Assembly: GCA_031555145.1 (NCBI GenBank)
Contig: JAVBUR010000059.1
Coordinates: 1 to 33,835, forward strand
Direction: 5' to 3'
Origin: JAJDIA01 sp031555145
GTDB lineage: Bacteria > Bacteroidota > Bacteroidia > Bacteroidales > Tannerellaceae
Length of the DNA stretch: 33,835 nt
The translations under genes and the position numbers were made by a program. The notes under the pieces were generated by a model. The model searched no databases. It worked only from the letters and a program-made list of their open reading frames with translations, and had not been told where the DNA came from. Of this stretch, positions 1-6,301 are shown one piece after another. The stretch's first letter is position 1, and each line of letters opens with the position of its first letter.

Positions 1-38
1 GTAACTACAAGAATTAATACTTTTAAAAAGCAACAACA

Positions 39-794
39 ATGGATAAAAATATAAATATCACACTGAAAGTCTGGCGCCAGAGAGGTCCGAAGGAAAAAGG
101 CGCTTTTGAAACCTATCAGTTGAAAGACATTTCACAGGGAACATCTTTCCTGGAAATGCTCGACATCCTGAACGAACAGTTGGTTAACGAAGGTAAGGAA
201 CCGGTCGTATTCGACCACGACTGCCGCGAAGGTATCTGCGGGATGTGTTCGCTCTATATCGACGGACATCCTCACGGGCCGGATACGGAAATCACTACCT
301 GCCAGTTGCACATGCGTAAGTTTGACGAGGGTGCTACGATTACCGTAGAACCGTGGCGTTCGGCTGGTTTCCCGGTGATCCGCGACTTGATGGTCGATCG
401 CTATGCATTCGATAAGATCATCCAGGCTGGTGGATTCGTATCGGTGAACACCGGTGGTATCCCCGATGCCAATGCAATCGCTATTTCGAAGGTGAATGCC
501 GACCTGGCTATGGACGCTGCCGCTTGTATCGGTTGCGGTGCCTGTGTGGCTGCCTGCAAGAACGGTTCGGCTATGTTGTTCGTATCGGCCAAGGTAAGCC
601 AGTTGGCATTGCTGCCGCAGGGTAAGGTAGAAGCTGCCCGTCGTGCAAAAGCCATGGTGGCTAAGATGGACGAACTGGGCTTTGGTAACTGTACCAATAC
701 CCGCGCCTGTGAAGGCGAATGCCCGAAGGCTGTTTCCATCAGCAACATCGCCCGCCTGAACCGCGAGTTCATCAAAGCAAAACTGCAAGACTGA
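39..794 (+). CDS. sdhB: Fumarate reductase / succinate dehydrogenase iron-sulfur subunit
   Basis: This 251-aa protein is the electron-transfer subunit that links the flavoprotein to the membrane cytochrome b in fumarate reductase/succinate dehydrogenase at the inner face of the cytoplasmic membrane. The N-terminal ferredoxin-like domain carries the [2Fe-2S] cysteines C62, C67, C70 and C88 (motif DCREGICGMC). The C-terminal helical domain has C163, C166, C169 and C173 (CIGCGACVAAC) and then C218, C224 and C228, the ligand sets for the [4Fe-4S] and [3Fe-4S] clusters. Length and layout fit the long Bacteroidetes/epsilonproteobacterial type (fumarate reductase direction in gut anaerobes). The flavoprotein and cytochrome genes are expected just upstream, outside the window. 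A strong terminator follows, so this is the last gene of its operon. Whether it is best named sdhB or frdB cannot be decided from the sequence. Confidence 0.96.
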   Translation: MDKNINITLKVWRQRGPKEKGAFETYQLKDISQGTSFLEMLDILNEQLVNEGKEPVVFDHDCREGICGMCSLYIDGHPHGPDTEITTCQLHMRKFDEGATITVEPWRSAGFPVIRDLMVDRYAFDKIIQAGGFVSVNTGGIPDANAIAISKVNADLAMDAAACIGCGACVAACKNGSAMLFVSAKVSQLALLPQGKVEAARRAKAMVAKMDELGFGNCTNTRACEGECPKAVSISNIARLNREFIKAKLQD

Positions 795-819
795 TCCCTA
801 TACATTAATATATAGGTAC

Positions 820-859
820 ATAAGGGGGATGTCGTTCGGATATCCCCCTTATCTTTTTT
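820..859 (+). terminator. Rho-independent terminator after the FeS subunit
   Basis: An ATAAGGGGGAT arm (820-830) pairs with ATCCCCCTTAT (842-852) across an 11-nt loop and runs into CTTTTTTT. It sits 25 bp after the stop codon of the FeS-subunit gene and ends that operon. Confidence 0.9.
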
Positions 860-905
860 TAAACGTAATCTTAACTCACAGAACCAATAAGTTAACTATA
901 TTTGT

Positions 906-1115
906 ATGAGAAAAGAGTTTGGTAAGTATGTGTTGGATATTTCCAAATATACGGTGACAAGTGTGTTGATAGCCGCATTATTCAAAGATGGCTCTGCTAT
1001 TTCGATTTATGTTGGCGCTGGATTGTTTGCAGCTTTGCTGCTCATTGCGGGGTTAGTCCTAATGCGTGAGGAGAAAGTAGAGGAAGTATTAAATCGAACG
1101 AAGAAAAGGAGGTAA
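906..1115 (+). CDS. Small membrane protein, 69 aa (DUF6722-like)
   Basis: This is a short protein of unknown function. An amphipathic, charged N-terminus (MRKEFGKYVLDISKY) is followed by two hydrophobic segments at roughly residues 16-26 and 31-53, and then a strongly charged tail ending KKRR, so it is probably an inner-membrane hairpin protein with cytoplasmic ends. I recall this pattern from small conserved Bacteroidetes proteins (DUF6722) but cannot confirm the family here. The stop codon lies 2 bp before the start of a second tiny gene, so the two form an operon between two clear terminators. A TATATTTG box ends only 1 bp before the ATG, so either the true promoter is elsewhere or the transcript is nearly leaderless. 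Confidence 0.8.
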   Translation: MRKEFGKYVLDISKYTVTSVLIAALFKDGSAISIYVGAGLFAALLLIAGLVLMREEKVEEVLNRTKKRR

Positions 1116-1117
1116 TT

Positions 1118-1231
1118 ATGCACCCAGCTATTTTTGTAGAGTTGATGTTTGGTATTCCTGCTCTGATTCTTGTGGTGTGGCTATTTAGCCCTCCCGGGAA
1201 GCGATGGTTAGAAAGACACAAAGACGATTAA
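1118..1231 (+). CDS. 37-aa membrane microprotein
   Basis: This is a very short open frame, starting MHPAIFVELM and ending ERHKDD. It has one hydrophobic segment (about residues 4-24), then SPPGKRW and a charged C-terminal tail. Its ATG follows the stop of the 69-aa gene by 2 bp and is preceded by AAAAGGAGG 5 bp away. That is a near-perfect Shine-Dalgarno sequence lying inside the last codons of the upstream gene, and it is unusual in Bacteroidetes, which seldom use one. A strong terminator follows 4 bp after the stop. The ribosome site, tight coupling and terminator placement together support a real translated gene. Function is unknown; a partner of the upstream small membrane protein is likely by context. 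Confidence 0.72.
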   Translation: MHPAIFVELMFGIPALILVVWLFSPPGKRWLERHKDD

Positions 1232-1235
1232 GGAA

Positions 1236-1272
1236 AAAAAGGCATCCGGCAGCTATCCGGATGCCTTTTTTT
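1236..1272 (+). terminator. Rho-independent terminator after the small-protein operon
   Basis: AAAAAGGCATCCGG (1236-1249), a 7-nt loop and CCGGATGCCTTTTT (1257-1270) form a perfect 14-bp stem that runs into T residues. It closes the two-gene operon at 906-1231. Confidence 0.92.
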
Positions 1273-1336
1273 GCTTTACTTTATCGGGGATAATCCGTCG
1301 TTGGTCGGAAATCGGCGGTAAACAGGCGAAAGCCGG

Positions 1337-1367
1337 TTGTATGGAAGTATCCGTACCCTTACTTTTG
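1337..1367 (+). promoter_or_regulatory. Bacteroidetes-type promoter for the LiaF-like/LytTR operon
   Basis: TTG at 1337-1339, a 20-bp spacer and TACTTTTG at 1360-1367 match the Bacteroidetes -33/-7 pattern (TTTG, TAnnTTTG). The predicted transcript starts near 1373, about 30 nt before the first ATG of the operon at 1402. Confidence 0.65.
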
Positions 1368-1401
1368 CCGTATCATTTTAAAACAATTAAAACGAACGAA
1401 T

Positions 1402-2148
1402 ATGAACGAAAAGAACACGCCGCAATGGCATAATAAACTGAACTCGGCCGTGGTAGCACTTGCCTTTATCGGAGCCGGCATCCTGATCCTGGGACGGAAC
1501 CTGGAATGGATTAATCCGGCAATCACCGATTTTTTTGTTTCATGGCAAATGATTCCAATCATCGTAGGAGTCTTGTGTCTGGTGAAACGGAATTATTTAG
1601 TAGGCTCGATTCTGATCTTTTTAGGCTTTTACTTCCAGCTTGCGCATACGTTCAATGTCCATTTTGGCTGGCCCGTTATACTGATCGGGGTAGGTGTAGT
1701 CATGCTGATAAGGGCACGCAACGGGAAGACCAACTGGCCGTTCAATCAACGTCAGCCTGATTCGGATACGCACTCCTCCTACTTTCAGGGAGGCGGCCGT
1801 CCTACGACAGGAGACGGTTTCATTGTGTCCGACGTCACATTCAGTTCCGCTCGCCATATTGTGCTGGAGCCGGTATTCAAGGGAGCCGACCTCGACGTTA
1901 CCTTCGGCGCTCTGGTAGTCGATCTGCGTCGTACCCGTCTGGAAGCGCCCCAGACGCTGATCCAACTCGACGCTACTTTTAGCGGCGTGGAACTCTATAT
2001 CCCCTCTACCTGGAATGTCGTTGTAGAAGCCGATGCTACATTGGCGGGATTCAAAGATAAGCGTTTTCTGTCGCAACCGATAGACCTGGAGCATAAGCTC
2101 ATCATCCGGGGAGATATTACCTTCAGTGGCGTTGACATTAAAAGCTAA
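1402..2148 (+). CDS. LiaF-like transmembrane protein (DUF5668 plus cell-envelope response domain)
   Basis: This 248-aa membrane protein has four hydrophobic helices in the first ~110 residues, separated by short loops (around 14-30, 45-58, 62-80 and 86-103). That is the arrangement of the LiaF/DUF5668 transmembrane domain. A polar linker (about 107-135) leads to a beta-rich C-terminal domain with repeated FSS/FKGADLDVTFGALVVDLR and FSGVELYIPSTWNVV motifs, as in the C-terminal 'cell wall-active antibiotics response' domain. In Firmicutes LiaF restrains an envelope-stress sensor; the Bacteroidetes homologues are poorly understood. It is the first gene of an operon with a paralogue (5-bp gap) and a LytTR regulator, so a role in sensing membrane or envelope state is inferred. 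Confidence 0.85.
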   Translation: MNEKNTPQWHNKLNSAVVALAFIGAGILILGRNLEWINPAITDFFVSWQMIPIIVGVLCLVKRNYLVGSILIFLGFYFQLAHTFNVHFGWPVILIGVGVVMLIRARNGKTNWPFNQRQPDSDTHSSYFQGGGRPTTGDGFIVSDVTFSSARHIVLEPVFKGADLDVTFGALVVDLRRTRLEAPQTLIQLDATFSGVELYIPSTWNVVVEADATLAGFKDKRFLSQPIDLEHKLIIRGDITFSGVDIKS

Positions 2149-2153
2149 TCCAT

Positions 2154-2891
2154 ATGCAGACCAATACATATAATCCGTTTCAACGCCGCCGCAGGGTGAC
2201 GCTGTTTTATGTCGCTTTTGGTTTCATTGCTGCCGGGGTGCTGCAACTGGGCTACAATGCCGGGTGGATTCCTTACTACTGGTATCATATTCTCTTTTCC
2301 TGGCCGATGATCCTGGTGCTGGTCGGTTTCGGCAGCTTCTTTCAGTGGAAGATCGGACAGGGTATCGCACTCTGGGCTACGGCTGCTTTCTTTCTCGTGC
2401 CGCGTGTGACGGGTGAAGGCTACATCGACCTGTGGGACTACTGGCCTGTGTTCCTGATTATCGGTGGCGTGGGTATGCTGCTCGATGCAGTGGTATTCCC
2501 CAAACGAAACCAGTGGAAACATGGCCAAAGCGGTGACGGGGATGTGCGGGAAGAGGATGGGTATGTATATGCCATCTCCAGCTTCCACAGCCTGCGCCAT
2601 ACGGTGACGGCTTCGGTGTTCAAAGGTGCCCGGTTGGAGGCCTCGTTTGGTTCGATAGCACTTGATTTACGCCATACCCGGTTGGAAGCAGCGGAGACGT
2701 ATATCGATATCTCCAATTCGTTTGCCGGCATAGAGTTGTTTGTGCCTTCCAACTGGAATGTGGTGATCGATGCGCGTACTTCGTTCGGCGGCCTGGACGA
2801 TAAACGTTTCATGGGGTATGATGTAGACTATGCCCATAAACTGGTGATCCGGGGGAATACCTCATTTGGCGGGGTAGAAATAAAGAGTTGA
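2154..2891 (+). CDS. Second LiaF-like transmembrane protein, paralogue of the preceding gene
   Basis: This 245-aa protein has the same plan as its upstream neighbour: a short basic N-terminus (QRRRR), four membrane helices within residues ~15-120, a polar linker, and a C-terminal beta domain with matching motifs (HTVTASVFKGARLEASFGSI, FAGIELFVPSNWNVV, DDKRFMGYD, then VIRGNTSFGGVEIKS at the end). The two proteins align along their full length, so they arose by tandem duplication. It starts 5 bp after the upstream stop and its end overlaps or abuts the LytTR gene, so all three are translated from one message. Function is inferred only from context: an envelope-sensing partner of the regulator. 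Confidence 0.85.
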   Translation: MQTNTYNPFQRRRRVTLFYVAFGFIAAGVLQLGYNAGWIPYYWYHILFSWPMILVLVGFGSFFQWKIGQGIALWATAAFFLVPRVTGEGYIDLWDYWPVFLIIGGVGMLLDAVVFPKRNQWKHGQSGDGDVREEDGYVYAISSFHSLRHTVTASVFKGARLEASFGSIALDLRHTRLEAAETYIDISNSFAGIELFVPSNWNVVIDARTSFGGLDDKRFMGYDVDYAHKLVIRGNTSFGGVEIKS

Positions 2892-2893
2892 GT

Positions 2894-3691
2894 ATGTTAG
2901 CACATCCGTTTACCGAATCCATACTGAGTAAAGCCACAGGCAGTATCCTTATTGTGGTGGCGATCGTCATCCAATGGGGATTGCTTGTGGGGTATGCCGG
3001 GGCAATGCCGTGGGAAGCGCTGGCCGACAGCTTCCTGAATACGGCTTTGCTGGCCATTGCCGGATACATGGCATGGTATGTGCTGAGTTTCGTCCGCGTG
3101 TGGCAGGTGCAGATATTGTTGACATTCCTCGTGCAGTTCGTCTGCCTGGGTATGAGCTTTATGCTGCTGACGCTGATCGGCGTGATGGATACGGAGGTGT
3201 TTATCCGCGTACTGCCGCTCCGCTTCCTGTTCGGTATCCTGTCGTGGGTGGTCTTGCTCCAATGGTACTGGATGCTGCAAAAGACCGACCGGATGGAAAT
3301 CGAACTGGCCGAAAAGACGCTCGAAGCAGAAGCAGCCGCCACCGGAGCGACCGGACGAACAGAACTGATCGACCGTATCTCCGTCAAGGACGGCGCCCGC
3401 ATTCACATCGTCCATCTCGAAGAACTTTACTGCCTGCAAGCCAGTGGCGACTATGTCATGCTCTGTACCCCGACGGGCCAGTATATCAAGGAACAAACGA
3501 TGAAATACTTCGAAACCAGTCTGCCGCCTTCGTTTGTCCGCATCCATCGTTCGGTGATTGTCAACACCGAATTCATCCAGCGCGTCGAACTTTTTGGTAA
3601 GGAAACCTATCAGGTACGCCTAAAAAATGGGCAGAGCCTCCGCGCCAGCAACACCGGCTACAAGCTGTTGAAAGAGCGGCTGGCCTTGTAG
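2894..3691 (+). CDS. Membrane-embedded LytTR-type transcriptional regulator
   Basis: The protein is about 265 aa. Residues ~15-130 hold four hydrophobic helices, followed by a short alpha-helical linker rich in E and A. The last ~100 residues form a LytTR DNA-binding domain, recognisable by HIVHLEELYCLQASGDYVML, then SFVRIHRSVIVNTEFIQRV and the terminal LRASNTGYKLLKERL. There is no receiver domain: the membrane part replaces the usual phosphorylated input. A TTG at 2888 overlapping the previous stop could be the start, but the ATG at 2894, 2 bp after that stop, is preferred. It is the last gene of an operon with two LiaF-like proteins, which may control it directly in the membrane. Confidence 0.88.
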   Translation: MLAHPFTESILSKATGSILIVVAIVIQWGLLVGYAGAMPWEALADSFLNTALLAIAGYMAWYVLSFVRVWQVQILLTFLVQFVCLGMSFMLLTLIGVMDTEVFIRVLPLRFLFGILSWVVLLQWYWMLQKTDRMEIELAEKTLEAEAAATGATGRTELIDRISVKDGARIHIVHLEELYCLQASGDYVMLCTPTGQYIKEQTMKYFETSLPPSFVRIHRSVIVNTEFIQRVELFGKETYQVRLKNGQSLRASNTGYKLLKERLAL

Positions 3692-3823
3692 AGGAAAGGC
3701 CGAAAACAACCTTTTATCCGTTAATTTTAGCTTATTTTGACTGAATTATGTAAAGTTTTATGTTGCATAACATTTATTGACTATTGTGCCCGTATTACTT
3801 AACATTATTTGGGCGAAAAAGAC

Positions 3824-3854
3824 TTGACAAACCGTTGTTCAGCCTGTATCTTTG
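3824..3854 (+). promoter_or_regulatory. Strong Bacteroidetes-type promoter in the intergenic region
   Basis: TTG at 3824-3826, a 20-bp spacer and TATCTTTG at 3847-3854 fit the -33/-7 consensus exactly. No credible protein-coding frame starts downstream on this strand. The transcript instead meets a hairpin and U-tract within about 80 nt, pointing to a non-coding RNA. Confidence 0.7.
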
Positions 3855-3860
3855 CATTGT

Positions 3861-3940
3861 GGTTTTTTCATAATAGTATTAGATTTAAGGTTAACAAAGT
3901 TTGGTTAGGGGTTGTCGTGAGACAGCCTTTAATTTTTTAT
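3861..3940 (+). ncRNA. Candidate small RNA, about 80 nt
   Basis: The unit starts about 6 nt after a consensus -7 box. It has an unstructured A/T-rich 5' part (containing TTAGATTTAAGGTTAACAAA), followed by a hairpin AGGGGTTGTC (3907-3916), GTGA tetraloop, GACAGCCTTT (3921-3930), and then a U-rich run TTTAATTTTTT. The order of promoter, short single-stranded leader and terminator hairpin is that of a stand-alone bacterial sRNA. The A/T-rich leader block looks like something seen elsewhere in Bacteroidales intergenic DNA, but that is memory and not a checked result. A second hairpin downstream may catch read-through. Confidence 0.5.
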
Positions 3941-3950
3941 ACAAACCGAA

Positions 3951-3986
3951 GACCGCCCCAGAAATACTTACTGAGGCGGCCTTTTT
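3951..3986 (+). terminator. Second hairpin/U-tract after the candidate sRNA
   Basis: GACCGCCCCAG (3951-3961) pairs, with a few mismatches, with CTGAGGCGGCC (3971-3981) and is followed by TTTTT on the plus strand. It could end a longer form of the small RNA. It also lies downstream of the minus-strand lipoprotein gene that stops at 4020, but it lacks a good U-tract in that direction. Confidence 0.55.
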
Positions 3987-4019
3987 GTTTCCAACTCCCC
4001 CACGAAGCGGGGTGGTTTC

Positions 4020-4901
4020 TTATAGTCCCAGGGTTTCGTAGATGGAGTAGCCTAATTCATGTTCATGGTTCTTGTCGACGAACAGATAGGAATTCCCGTC
4101 CCTTGATTCGATGTAGTAGATGTTTGTGTAGGTGAAATCCGGATGGCCATCCTTCAATACCTTCCATACATTGGCGGGAATCCGGGCGTCCTGGCTTAAC
4201 TCGTATCTTGTTTCAAACCAGAAGTAGTTTTTCGTCATGTCTACACTTTCAAAGTAAACATATTTGAAGATACCTTCATGGAGAATGATATATTCATATC
4301 TTCCTCCTACGTGTACATACGCTTTGACTTTGGCCCCGGTGTATCTGCCGGCAATAAAGCCCAAGTGAGATTCGGAAAGGGGAACGGACATTTTGATCGG
4401 GTCGTAAAGGCTCTCCGTCAGCGTTTGGAGCAACATGCCGTCGTCGTCGATAAGGACGTTGTGTGTCACATCTTTGGTCGTCTTCCTGGGATACAGGAAG
4501 TGTATGGTGTATAGCGCTTTTTCGATTCCGGCCTGTTCCGTTTTGTAGGCCTTTTCGATGAGCTGCCCACTGCTGTATCCAGCCTGTACGAATGCTTGTT
4601 GCACTTTCTCCGGGAGCTGGACGACCTGTTTGAAATAAGTACAGGTTTTTTCCCAGGTTCCATTCCTGTATAAGGCAGATGCCTGGTTTTGCTCTTCATC
4701 AATAAAATCTATTTGGCAGAAGGTTAGGTAGCCGGGATAGGTTTTAATGATTTCCGCATCGGGATATCTTGTAGAAAAATCGTCCCGGATCGTACTGGGA
4801 ATATCTTCTTCCGGTTCTATTTGGTTGTCTTTATTACAGGCAGTAATGCCCATAAATAACAGACATGCCAAAACATAATAAAAGCTGTTTCTTTGTATCA
4901 T
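4020..4901 (-). CDS. PepSY-like (DUF2874-type) lipoprotein
   Basis: This 293-aa secreted protein has a lipoprotein signal peptide (MIQRNSFYYVLACLLFMGIT, lipobox TAC with C22), so it is anchored in the envelope. The mature part contains repeats typical of Bacteroidetes PepSY-like/BLIP-fold periplasmic proteins: 'IPSTIRDDFSTRYPDAEI' followed by W/Y-rich strands, an 'LPEKVQQAFVQAGY' helix, and a second 'IPANVWKVLKDGHPDF' unit near the C-terminus. The frame stays open up to 5144, but the ATG at 4901 gives a proper signal peptide and lies downstream of a consensus promoter at 4984-5014, which excludes the longer start. Function of the family is unknown; binding of small molecules or protease inhibition has been proposed. 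Confidence 0.82.
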   Translation of the reverse strand: MIQRNSFYYVLACLLFMGITACNKDNQIEPEEDIPSTIRDDFSTRYPDAEIIKTYPGYLTFCQIDFIDEEQNQASALYRNGTWEKTCTYFKQVVQLPEKVQQAFVQAGYSSGQLIEKAYKTEQAGIEKALYTIHFLYPRKTTKDVTHNVLIDDDGMLLQTLTESLYDPIKMSVPLSESHLGFIAGRYTGAKVKAYVHVGGRYEYIILHEGIFKYVYFESVDMTKNYFWFETRYELSQDARIPANVWKVLKDGHPDFTYTNIYYIESRDGNSYLFVDKNHEHELGYSIYETLGL

Positions 4902-4983
4902 AAGATTTGGATTAAAAGAGTTATTTATTAACATTTCAATAAAAGCAATATGCGGAATTTTCCAGCATACGAAGTAACAACGG

Positions 4984-5014
4984 TAAAAGTACAATTTCTT
5001 TATCATTTCTACAA
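4984..5014 (-). promoter_or_regulatory. Promoter for the PepSY-like lipoprotein
   Basis: Reading on the minus strand, TTG (5014-5012), a 20-bp spacer and TACTTTTA (4991-4984) match the -33/-7 pattern with one mismatch. The predicted transcript starts near 4977, about 75 nt upstream of the ATG at 4901. Confidence 0.55.
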
Positions 5015-5074
5015 GGTCCTTTCCCTTAGTTTGCATCGGCTTATTTGATTTTGAAACTATCGGGTGAGAGGCAA

Positions 5075-5119
5075 CAAGCCCTAAAAGAAGCGAAGTTGGG
5101 CTTCGTCTTTCAGGGCTTG
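5075..5119 (-). terminator. Long imperfect hairpin downstream of asd
   Basis: CAAGCCCT (5075-5082) and AGGGCTTG (5112-5119) close a long stem with further pairing inside (GAAG/CTTC blocks). It lies about 50 bp after the asd stop, following another perfect hairpin. It has no long U-tract, so a terminator or RNA-stability role is inferred. Confidence 0.4.
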
Positions 5120-5128
5120 GTATGTGGT

Positions 5129-5146
5129 GGATGCCGGAAGGCATCC
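5129..5146 (-). terminator. Perfect 7-bp GC hairpin after asd
   Basis: GGATGCC, a 4-nt loop and GGCATCC lie 19 bp past the asd stop codon. On the minus strand the stem is followed by ACCACATACC, not by T residues, so it may act with the larger hairpin beyond it as an mRNA 3'-end structure. Confidence 0.35.
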
Positions 5147-5164
5147 TTGTTTTGCAGGGCGACT

Positions 5165-6175
5165 TTATTTTACGTTACCTACCTTGATCAGGTATTCGGC
5201 GATCTGGACGGCGTTGAGGGCAGCGCCTTTCTTGATCTGGTCGCTGACAGTCCAGAAAGTGAGGCCGTTGGGGTTGCAGAGGTCTTTACGGATGCGGCCT
5301 ACGTAGACCGGCTCCTTATCGGCAACGAAGAGGGGCATCGGGTAATTTTTTTGAGCCGGTTCGTCCTGCAGGATGATACCTTCAGCCTCAGCAAAGGCTT
5401 TACGGGCTTCTTCGACGCTGATGGGGCGTTCGGTTTCGACCCAGGTGGCTTCGCTGTGGGCACGGAGTACAGGTACACGTACACAGGTGGCGCTCACTTC
5501 GATATCCGAGTGCATGATCTTACGGGTTTCGTTGAACATCTTCATCTCTTCCTTCGTGTAACCGTTGTCGGTAAATACATCGACATGGGGAATAACGTTG
5601 TAAGCCAGTTGATGAGCAAACTTTTCTACCGTGGGGGCTTCGCCTTTCAGGAGTTGTTCGTACTGTTTCACCAACTCGGCCATAGCCGAAGCACCGGCGC
5701 CGCTGGCTGCCTGGTAGGAGGCTACGTGCACGCGCTTTATATGCGATAGATTCTCAATGGCTTTCAGGGCAACGACCATCTGGATCGTCGTACAGTTCGG
5801 ATTGGCAATGATGCCCCGCGGACGGCTTAATGCGTCTTCGGGATTCACTTCGGGTACCACCAACGGCACATCCGTATCCATACGAAACGCGCTGGAATTG
5901 TCGATCATCACAGCGCCATACTTAGTGATGGTCGGTGCAAATTCGACCGAGGTGCTTCCTCCGGCTGAAACGAAAGCGATATCGATACCTTTGAAGTCGT
6001 CGTTGTGTTTCAATTCCTTCACCGTGAACTGCTTACCCTTAAAGGTATAAACCTGTCCAGCACTACGAGACGAACCGAAAAGAACCAGCTCATCCATCGG
6101 GAAGTTTCTCTCGTCGAGCACGCGCAGGAACTCTTGTCCTACGGCTCCACTTACGCCAACAATTGCTACTTTCAT
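5165..6175 (-). CDS. asd: Aspartate-semialdehyde dehydrogenase
   Basis: This 336-aa cytoplasmic enzyme reduces aspartyl-4-phosphate to aspartate-4-semialdehyde with NADPH, the branch point to lysine/diaminopimelate, threonine and methionine. The N-terminus has the nucleotide-binding glycine loop (VGVSGAVGQEFLRVL, residues 7-20). The catalytic cysteine is C128 in NPNCTT, Q155 lies in the following SYQAASGAG motif, and H240 in RVPVLRAHSE is the proton acceptor. Length is normal. It is divergently transcribed from the lamin-tail protein gene. A TAAATTTG box (minus strand, 6274-6267) could be its -7 element, but no -33 box is visible at the usual distance. Confidence 0.97.
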   Translation of the reverse strand: MKVAIVGVSGAVGQEFLRVLDERNFPMDELVLFGSSRSAGQVYTFKGKQFTVKELKHNDDFKGIDIAFVSAGGSTSVEFAPTITKYGAVMIDNSSAFRMDTDVPLVVPEVNPEDALSRPRGIIANPNCTTIQMVVALKAIENLSHIKRVHVASYQAASGAGASAMAELVKQYEQLLKGEAPTVEKFAHQLAYNVIPHVDVFTDNGYTKEEMKMFNETRKIMHSDIEVSATCVRVPVLRAHSEATWVETERPISVEEARKAFAEAEGIILQDEPAQKNYPMPLFVADKEPVYVGRIRKDLCNPNGLTFWTVSDQIKKGAALNAVQIAEYLIKVGNVK

Positions 6176-6190
6176 TTTAGCACAAATTTG

Positions 6191-6220
6191 TTTGATATTT
6201 ATAAAAAAACACTATTTTTG
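6191..6220 (+). promoter_or_regulatory. Promoter for the lamin-tail-domain gene
   Basis: TTTG at 6191-6194, an 18-bp spacer and TATTTTTG at 6213-6220 match the Bacteroidetes consensus. The start site would be near 6227, so the in-frame ATG at 6233 is barely inside the message and the signal-peptide ATG at 6302 is favoured. Confidence 0.55.
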
Positions 6221-6301
6221 TGATCGGAGGTATTGCACGTTGTGTGCTTTTCTCCGAATCAGCCTGCAAATTTACAAAACTTATGGCAAAACCGATTAAT
6301 T

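Noticed and set aside
132..788. 218-codon minus-strand frame opposite the FeS-subunit gene
   Set aside because: All iron-sulfur ligand cysteines are encoded on the plus strand; the antisense frame is a shadow.
3809..4135. 108-codon plus-strand frame across the candidate sRNA
   Set aside because: It starts before the -7 box, spans two terminator-like hairpins and has no protein-like composition.
4902..5144. N-terminal extension of the PepSY-like lipoprotein up to 5144
   Set aside because: It would bury the signal peptide 81 residues into the protein and start upstream of the promoter and within the asd 3' hairpins.
6233..6301. Upstream ATG of the lamin-tail gene
   Set aside because: It lies within a few bases of the predicted transcription start and would place 23 residues before a clear signal peptide.
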